Part shown: positions 59,081 through 64,000 of the stretch, in pieces
How the letters are laid out: each line of letters starts with the position of its first letter
How positions within the stretch are numbered: the first letter of the stretch is position 1
Assembly: GCA_016793805.1 (NCBI GenBank)
Contig: JAEUIZ010000026.1
Coordinates: forward strand, 1-64,000
Reading direction: 5' to 3'
Origin: Phycisphaerae bacterium
GTDB taxonomy: Bacteria; Planctomycetota; Phycisphaerae; Phycisphaerales; UBA1924
DNA: 64,000 bases
The notes under the pieces: model-generated
Databases searched by the model: none
What the model was told of the DNA's origin: nothing
What the model saw: only the letters and a program-made list of their open reading frames with translations
Position numbers and translations under genes: made by a program

Positions 59081-60055
59081 ATGAAGGTTCTGATCGCGGA
59101 CAAACTGGAGTCGGCGGGCGTCGAGGGCATCCGGGCGCTGGGCTGCGAGACGATCTACGAGCCCGCCGCGGGCGCCGAGGGCTTGGCCGCGGCCATCGCG
59201 AGGCACACGCCGGCGGTGCTCGTCGTGCGGTCGTCGAAGGTCCCGGCGGCCGCGCTGGCCTCGACAACCGGCCTCAAGGCGATCGTCCGTGCCGGCGCGG
59301 GCGTGGACAACATCGACGTGCCCGCCGCCACCGCCAAGGGGATCGCGGTCGCGAACTGCCCGGGGACCAACTCGATCGCGGTGGCCGAACTCGCGATGGC
59401 GCACCTGCTCGCCTGCGACCGACGGCTGGTGGACCAGACCGTCGAGATGCGGGCCGGGCGCTGGAACAAGAAGGAGTTCTCGACGGGCGGCCGCGGGCTC
59501 AAGGGTTCGACGCTCGGAGTGATCGGGCTGGGCGCGATCGGGCAGGCGGTCGCCAAGCGGGCCCTGGCCTTCGAGATGGCGGTCGTGGGGTGGGACAAGT
59601 TCCTGACCGAGCCCGCCGCGAGGGCGCTGGGGATCCGATGGGCCGGGAGCGACCGTGCCGCGCTGCTCGCGATGCTCCCGTCGTGCGACGCGGTCTCGAT
59701 CCACGTCGCGCTCGTGCCCGAGACCCAGCGCATGGCCGACGCGGAGTTCTTCGCGGCCATGAAGCCCGGCGCGACGTTCATCAACACCTCGCGCGGGGGC
59801 GTGGTGGACGAGCCGGCGATGCTCGAGGCCGCGAGGTCCAAGAGACTCCGCCTCGGCCTCGACGTGCACGCGGGCCAGCCCAGCGCGCCCCAGGCCGATT
59901 TCTCGACGCCCGCCGCGACCATCCCCGCGAGCGTGCTCACGCACCATTGCGGGGCCTCGACCGACCAGGCCCAGCGGGCCGTCGCCGACGAGACGGTGCG
60001 GATCATCCGAGTGTTCAAGGAGACGGGCCGGCTGGAGAACCGCGTCAACGGGTAG
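59081..60055 (+). CDS. serA: D-3-phosphoglycerate dehydrogenase-like (2-hydroxyacid dehydrogenase)
   Basis: 324 residues, the short form without an ACT regulatory domain. The NAD motif VIGLGAIGQAV is at 147-157, RAGAGVDNIDVPAA is at 70-83 and INTSRGGVVDE carries R238. The helper His is H289 or H288 (HHCGAS). The Glu of the Arg-Glu-His triad in PGDH lies in the DVxxxEP motif; here it reads DVHAGQP, so Gln266 replaces it. The reaction may be slower or altered. Would oxidise 3-phosphoglycerate for serine. The 3' end overlaps the convergent glycosyltransferase by 11 bases. Confidence 0.88.
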   Translation: MKVLIADKLESAGVEGIRALGCETIYEPAAGAEGLAAAIARHTPAVLVVRSSKVPAAALASTTGLKAIVRAGAGVDNIDVPAATAKGIAVANCPGTNSIAVAELAMAHLLACDRRLVDQTVEMRAGRWNKKEFSTGGRGLKGSTLGVIGLGAIGQAVAKRALAFEMAVVGWDKFLTEPAARALGIRWAGSDRAALLAMLPSCDAVSIHVALVPETQRMADAEFFAAMKPGATFINTSRGGVVDEPAMLEAARSKRLRLGLDVHAGQPSAPQADFSTPAATIPASVLTHHCGASTDQAQRAVADETVRIIRVFKETGRLENRVNG

Positions 60056-61772
60056 CGGCGGCCGCGGGGGGCCGCTCGCTCGGGGCTGGCTCGCCCTCGA
60101 GCAGCGCCGCATAGATCGACTCGACCTCGGCGACGTGGCCCGGATACGACTGCACGTTCGGCGTCGCCTCGTGGACCTCGCGCGGGCTCGGGAGCGCCAC
60201 GCGGCCCTCCACGATCGACGCCATCGCCGCGGCCAACTCGTCCGGCCTCCCGCCCGCGACCAGCAACCCGTTCCTCGGCGGGCGCACCCATTCCACCGGG
60301 CCACCCAGCCGCGAGGAGATCACGAACTTCCCCGCGTGCAGGTGCTCGAGCAGCACCAGCGGAGAGTTCTCGAACCACGCGTGCGGGAGCACGCCCACGT
60401 CGTACTCCGCGCCGGCCCCGATGAGTTGCACCAGGTCGTACCCGCCCAGGAAACTCACCTCGGGAAAGAGGCTCAGCCGCTTGCGCAGCGTCCAATCGTG
60501 CCCCATCGCGCGGATATGGAACTGGCACCGCCGGCGGATCGCCGCGGGCAGCAGCGGGATCGCCTCGCAGAGCACGTCGATCCCCTTGCTCGGGCGCATG
60601 GCGCCGAAGAACCCGAAGCGCACCGGCCGGGCCGCGCTCGGATCCCACGGGCGTGCGTCGTAGTACGGGCCACGGACCGTCCGTCGCCGGATCTGGTCGA
60701 AGTGCGGCTGCCCGAGCCGGACCACGCGCGTCCGCGACTCGTCCACGCCCATCGCGACATACGCCCGGCGGACAAAGTCGCTCGGGGGCGTCACCAGCGT
60801 CGCCTGGTTCAGCGCCTCGATCCCCTGCGCCCGCCGACGACCGTACCCGTTGAGCACCACCAGGTGCCGGTCGCTCGACAGGAACGACTCGTTCGCGTCC
60901 AGGGGCGTGGGCGCGACCGGCTTGCGCGGGCGGTCCGTCGGCTCCGGGCCCAGGTTGTGCTCGATCACACCCTCGGCCTCGGCACGGGGCGAGAGGCCCG
61001 AGTCCACCTCGAACCCCGCCGCCGCCTCGGGGTCCGCCGCGCGATCGTTCGGCACCAGCGCCCCGCGCCGCCCGCGCCGGAGTCGATCGACCACCAGCGG
61101 CGCCGCCGTCCGCATCAGCCCGCCCAGTTCGCTCCCGAGCACACGCTCGAGGCTCTGCCCGAGCCGGCGCTTGAGCCGCTGCCGACCCGGCGGACGCTTG
61201 CGGATGCACGCTTCGCACGCCCGCCCGCCCTCGTAGTCCAGGCACAGCCGCGACTCGTCGCGCATGAGGTCCACCTGCGGACAGGCAAACCAGTAGTTGT
61301 GCGTCGTGACGACCACGGGTCGGCCCGAGGCGCGGATCCGCCCGATCACATCCAGCGCGAAGCCCTCGAGGCTGTGGACGTGGACGATCTCGACGCGCTC
61401 GCGATCCAGCCACCCCAGCACCAACGCGGTGTCGCGCGGGCTCGAAGCCTCCGAGGCCATGTTCGCGAAGTTGTACGACGCGGGCGAGAGGTTCCGGCTG
61501 TTCACCAGGTCGAAGCACTCGACCCCGCGCCAGGTCTCCTCGTGCCGGACGTGCGGCCAGGGGCGGAGGTCGTACGTCCGCCCGGACGAGAGGTACTTCA
61601 CCGCGTGCCCGCTCATCGCCAGGCCCGCGGCGAGTTCCGAGGCCGAGAGGTTGTACCCCGAGCCCTGCGTCCCCTGGTACGCCAGCCGCGCCCACCCGAG
61701 GATCGCGACGCGCACCGGCCTCGCGGCCCTGGGCCATCCCGGCGCCGGATTGGTCCCCGCCGGGCCGCTCAA
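60045..61772 (-). CDS. Glycosyltransferase family 4-type protein
   Basis: 575 residues from a TTG at 61772 whose TTGA overlaps the stop of the next gene; no ATG fits better. GT4 layout: N-terminal GYNLSASELAAGLAMSGHAV, then VEIVHVHSLEGF, later GAMRPSKGIDVLCEAIPLL and the E-x7-E region AWFENSPLVLLEHLHAG. A long insert (about 185-260), rich in Arg and Cys (CEACIRK, CLDY), splits the N-domain. It probably adds a sugar to a membrane lipid or surface polysaccharide. It ends in an Ala-rich tail. Confidence 0.82.
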   Translation of the reverse strand: MSGPAGTNPAPGWPRAARPVRVAILGWARLAYQGTQGSGYNLSASELAAGLAMSGHAVKYLSSGRTYDLRPWPHVRHEETWRGVECFDLVNSRNLSPASYNFANMASEASSPRDTALVLGWLDRERVEIVHVHSLEGFALDVIGRIRASGRPVVVTTHNYWFACPQVDLMRDESRLCLDYEGGRACEACIRKRPPGRQRLKRRLGQSLERVLGSELGGLMRTAAPLVVDRLRRGRRGALVPNDRAADPEAAAGFEVDSGLSPRAEAEGVIEHNLGPEPTDRPRKPVAPTPLDANESFLSSDRHLVVLNGYGRRRAQGIEALNQATLVTPPSDFVRRAYVAMGVDESRTRVVRLGQPHFDQIRRRTVRGPYYDARPWDPSAARPVRFGFFGAMRPSKGIDVLCEAIPLLPAAIRRRCQFHIRAMGHDWTLRKRLSLFPEVSFLGGYDLVQLIGAGAEYDVGVLPHAWFENSPLVLLEHLHAGKFVISSRLGGPVEWVRPPRNGLLVAGGRPDELAAAMASIVEGRVALPSPREVHEATPNVQSYPGHVAEVESIYAALLEGEPAPSERPPAAAATR

Positions 61773-63484
61773 CCGTACCGATCCTGAGGCGCGAACCGCC
61801 GGGCCCTCGCCGCGAAGAGCACGCACCGCGCCAGCGTCGCCGCCCACCGCGCCACGAACCGCGCCCGCACGGCCAACCCATCGGGCTCGAGTTGCGCCTG
61901 GTCGCCCCGCCTCGGGTCGATGTGCAGGTTCTGCCGTGAACGCAGCATCGGGAAGTCGTTGTGCTGGTTGAAGACAACGACCGCGTCGGCCGGGCGGCGC
62001 ACGTAGCGCCACTGCGCCCGAAGTTTCGACCACCGATTGGGCTCGAACACGATCCGCGCCGCCCGCGCCAGACCCTCCGGCCCGGGCGGGTCCTCCACCG
62101 TCGAGCGCACCACATACGTCCACCTCGGCCCGTCGCCGGCGCGCCCGAGTTTGACCAGCGCCGCCGACACCCGCTCGCGCAGCGCGTCCGCCCACCGGAT
62201 CGACTCCGCGTGGCTGCACATCACCGCCACCTCCGCGTCCGCGCGGAGCACCCCCGCCCGATCCATCGCCTCCAGCGTCGTCGTCGGACGCGGGCCCTCG
62301 TCGTCCAACTTCCCGCCCCGGCCCAGCACCGCGTCCAGCGCCGACCGCCGGATGATCTCGGCGTGGAACAGCCGGCAGTGCGACGCCGCCTTGCGGCTCT
62401 CGCGCAGCAGCGCCACGAGCCGCCGGAGCATCGCCCGCTTCAGGGCCATCCCCGCGAACTGCTTCTGGATCATCCAGATCAGGTTCCGCGAGGCGTAGTA
62501 CCCGCGCGTGGGCGTGAGTTTCGCCAGCCAGTGCGTGTGATACACCACCGCGTCGAGATCGCACACCACGCGATACCCCGCCCGCGCGACGCGCAGGCAC
62601 CAGTCCGCGTCGTCGCAATAGATGAAGAACCGCCGATCCCAGAACCCGACCCGCGACACCGCCGACCACCGCGCCAAGAGGCTGCACGCCGAGACCACGT
62701 CCACCTCGCGCACGCCCTCGAACGGCAACCGCCCGCGCGTCCCGCCCACCCCTTCCGCCCACTGGCGATGCGACGCCGCGAGCCGGTGCGTCGCCGTCGG
62801 CTCCGGGCCCATCCACCCGCGCTCGAAGTCGAAATAGATCGTCGTCTCGATCGTCGTCTCGCGGTCGTCAAAGTCCACCGTCCGCGACCCCACCAGCCCG
62901 ATCGTCGAGTCCGACTCCGCCGTCCGCACCAGTTGCGAGAGCGCCCCGGGCGGGACCTCCACGTCGTCGTCCACGAACCACACGTAGTCCAGCGCCGCGG
63001 CCCGCGGGAGCCAGACCGCCCCGTCGCGGTCGATCAGGTCCGCGACCGCCAGCGCCGTGTTGAAGCCCCCGCACCCCCCGAGGTTCTCGGCGTTGCGCAC
63101 CAGCGTGAGCGATCCGAACGGATGCACGCTCCCCGCCCCATCGGCATCCGCCGACCCGGCTCGCGGTGCGCCATCGTCCCCGCCCCGGCCCGCGGGCACG
63201 AACGCCGGCCTCTCCGCCGAGGCCGTCGCGTTGTCCACCACCCGATCCGGCATCCACGTCGCCTCGATCAGCGCCGCGGTCCCGTCCGTCGAGCCGTTGT
63301 CAACGACGATCACGTCCAGCGCCGAGAGCGGGAACTCGAGCCCCGCCAGCGACCGCAGCACCCGGTCCGCCGCCCACCCGCGGTTCCACGTCACGATCAT
63401 CGCCGCCACGCGCGGCGTCCGGCGGGCCGCCTCGACCCGCACGGGCCGCTCAGGGATCAGGCTCCCGATGCTCGTCTTGCTCAC
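61769..63484 (-). CDS. Glycosyltransferase family 2 (galactofuranosyl-like)
   Basis: 571 residues from a GTG at 63484 with the next upstream stop 14 bases away. GT2 (GT-A) motifs: VAAMIVTWNRGW, DVIVVDNGSTDGT, YVWFVDDDVEVPPGAL (DDD metal motif) and RGYYASRNLIW. The size and the DDD form recall the GlfT2 galactofuranosyltransferase group. An insert of Gly/Asp/Ala residues lies after VVDNAT. The ~170 C-terminal residues are a second region of unknown role with RRPADAVVVFNQH. It continues the same-strand glycan cluster. Confidence 0.82.
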   Translation of the reverse strand: MSKTSIGSLIPERPVRVEAARRTPRVAAMIVTWNRGWAADRVLRSLAGLEFPLSALDVIVVDNGSTDGTAALIEATWMPDRVVDNATASAERPAFVPAGRGGDDGAPRAGSADADGAGSVHPFGSLTLVRNAENLGGCGGFNTALAVADLIDRDGAVWLPRAAALDYVWFVDDDVEVPPGALSQLVRTAESDSTIGLVGSRTVDFDDRETTIETTIYFDFERGWMGPEPTATHRLAASHRQWAEGVGGTRGRLPFEGVREVDVVSACSLLARWSAVSRVGFWDRRFFIYCDDADWCLRVARAGYRVVCDLDAVVYHTHWLAKLTPTRGYYASRNLIWMIQKQFAGMALKRAMLRRLVALLRESRKAASHCRLFHAEIIRRSALDAVLGRGGKLDDEGPRPTTTLEAMDRAGVLRADAEVAVMCSHAESIRWADALRERVSAALVKLGRAGDGPRWTYVVRSTVEDPPGPEGLARAARIVFEPNRWSKLRAQWRYVRRPADAVVVFNQHNDFPMLRSRQNLHIDPRRGDQAQLEPDGLAVRARFVARWAATLARCVLFAARARRFAPQDRYG

Positions 63485-63498
63485 TGGGCCGTCCGTTC

Positions 63499-64000
63499 TC
63501 ACGCCGCAGCGTACTCCCGCTCCATCTCCGCCGCGTGCGCCGACATCCCCTTCGGACGCCGCACGCCCGCACGCAGCGACTCCAGGCACCCCGGCCGGCG
63601 CAGCACGCCCGCCAGCGTCCGCGCCAGGTCGTACCGATCATTCCCGCGGAACAGCAGCCCGTCCTGCCCGTGCCGGACGAAATCCGCGATCCCGCCCAGC
63701 GCCGCCCCGATCACCGGGATCCCGCACGCCTGGTACTCCAGCACCGTCTGCGGGCCGTTGTCCCACCACACGCTCGGCACCAGCCCCACGTCCGTCCCGC
63801 TCAACACCCACGGCAGATCGTGGTACCGATACCCGTGCACCACGCGCAGCCCCGCCAGCCGCGGCTCCATTCGCCGAACCTCCGCCTCCGCGTGCTCCCC
63901 GCCCAGCGCGATCACCGACAGGTGCAGCCGCGACAGCACCTCCGGCGTCAGCAGTTCCAGGCTCTCCAGCAGCATCGGGAGGCCCTTGTACCAGTTGTGG
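63499..64000 (-). CDS. Partial glycosyltransferase (family 4 type), 5' end beyond window
   Basis: The frame is open to the window edge and the gene is incomplete. The visible 167 residues are the C-terminal half of a GT-B enzyme: HNWYKGLPMLLESLELL, then VSGTDVGLVPSVWWDNGPQT and the E-x7-E form VLEYQACGIPVIGAALGGIAD with the following FVRHGQDGLLF. The GT-B donor site is intact. It precedes the GT2 gene by 14 bases, so three glycosyltransferases form one unit. First residues unknown. Confidence 0.8.
   Translation of the reverse strand, partial: HNWYKGLPMLLESLELLTPEVLSRLHLSVIALGGEHAEAEVRRMEPRLAGLRVVHGYRYHDLPWVLSGTDVGLVPSVWWDNGPQTVLEYQACGIPVIGAALGGIADFVRHGQDGLLFRGNDRYDLARTLAGVLRRPGCLESLRAGVRRPKGMSAHAAEMEREYAAA

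Overview
The window looks like a chromosomal piece of a high-GC planctomycete, most likely class Phycisphaerae. The main evidence is five secreted proteins that end in a paired Cys-containing repeat (NCDGST..LNVNDF..CF) followed by a terminal Gly-Cys-X. Family knowledge calls this the GC-type dockerin, typical of Phycisphaerales. Supporting evidence is three proteins with VPAP-type PEP-CTERM-like tails, a prepilin-like protein with a DG-containing C-terminal motif, and a membrane-protein operon of the DUF58/BatA/VWA kind. I see no phage, plasmid, insertion sequence or CRISPR array. The first ~215 bases hold a 29-base G run and look like a low-quality contig edge.

Layout. 1-4.7 kb: a secreted HExxH metalloprotease, a PEP-CTERM-like protein, and a two-gene 3-hydroxyanthranilate branch (dioxygenase plus ACMS decarboxylase). 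4.75-17.3 kb: one directional seven-gene run on the minus strand. It holds DUF58, a BatA-like protein and a VWA protein; then, after a 153-base gap, a giant coiled-coil membrane protein, a Gln/Ser-Lys-rich secreted protein, a secreted terpene-cyclase-fold protein and a secreted beta protein. Most junctions overlap by ATGA. A tRNA-Ser(TGA) lies upstream. 17.7-22 kb: a PilZ protein, a PEP-CTERM-like protein and two tandem RCC1/dockerin proteins, the first with a damaged 5' end. 22-31 kb: trpC, a CPBP protease, three tandem TPR plus SPINDLY/OGT-like glycosyltransferases with 4-base overlaps, and a DUF885 lipoprotein. 31-35.6 kb: a lamin-tail/dockerin protein, a pseudopilin, an alpha/beta-hydrolase/dockerin protein and an RNHCP zinc protein.

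35.6-43.2 kb: succinate dehydrogenase (membrane, flavoprotein and Fe-S subunits), rtcB, a Fur-family regulator and an orphan FlgI-like lipoprotein. 43.8-48.4 kb: dcd, a DUF4282 protein and a B12-dependent ribonucleotide reductase, a deoxynucleotide cluster closed by a strong terminator. 48.5-55.6 kb, all minus: a dockerin protein, then a fucosyltransferase-like gene, DUF167, cardiolipin synthase, rnpA, yidD, a GmhB-like phosphatase and a heptosyltransferase-like GT9, many overlapping. 55.7-58.4 kb: tatC, tadA, a PEP-CTERM-like gene and an unusual AT-richer gap. 58.4-64 kb: a cyclodeaminase-family protein, a SerA-like dehydrogenase with a Glu-to-Gln change at the usual catalytic position, and three consecutive glycosyltransferases running off the window.

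The recurring theme is the cell envelope: secreted anchored proteins, Tat export, membrane-lipid synthesis and many glycosyltransferases, mixed with core metabolism. The most interesting items are the seven-gene DUF58/terpene-cyclase-fold operon, the tandem OGT-like triplet, and the RCC1/dockerin gene whose start is split by a heptanucleotide duplication. All function calls rest on reading motifs by eye.
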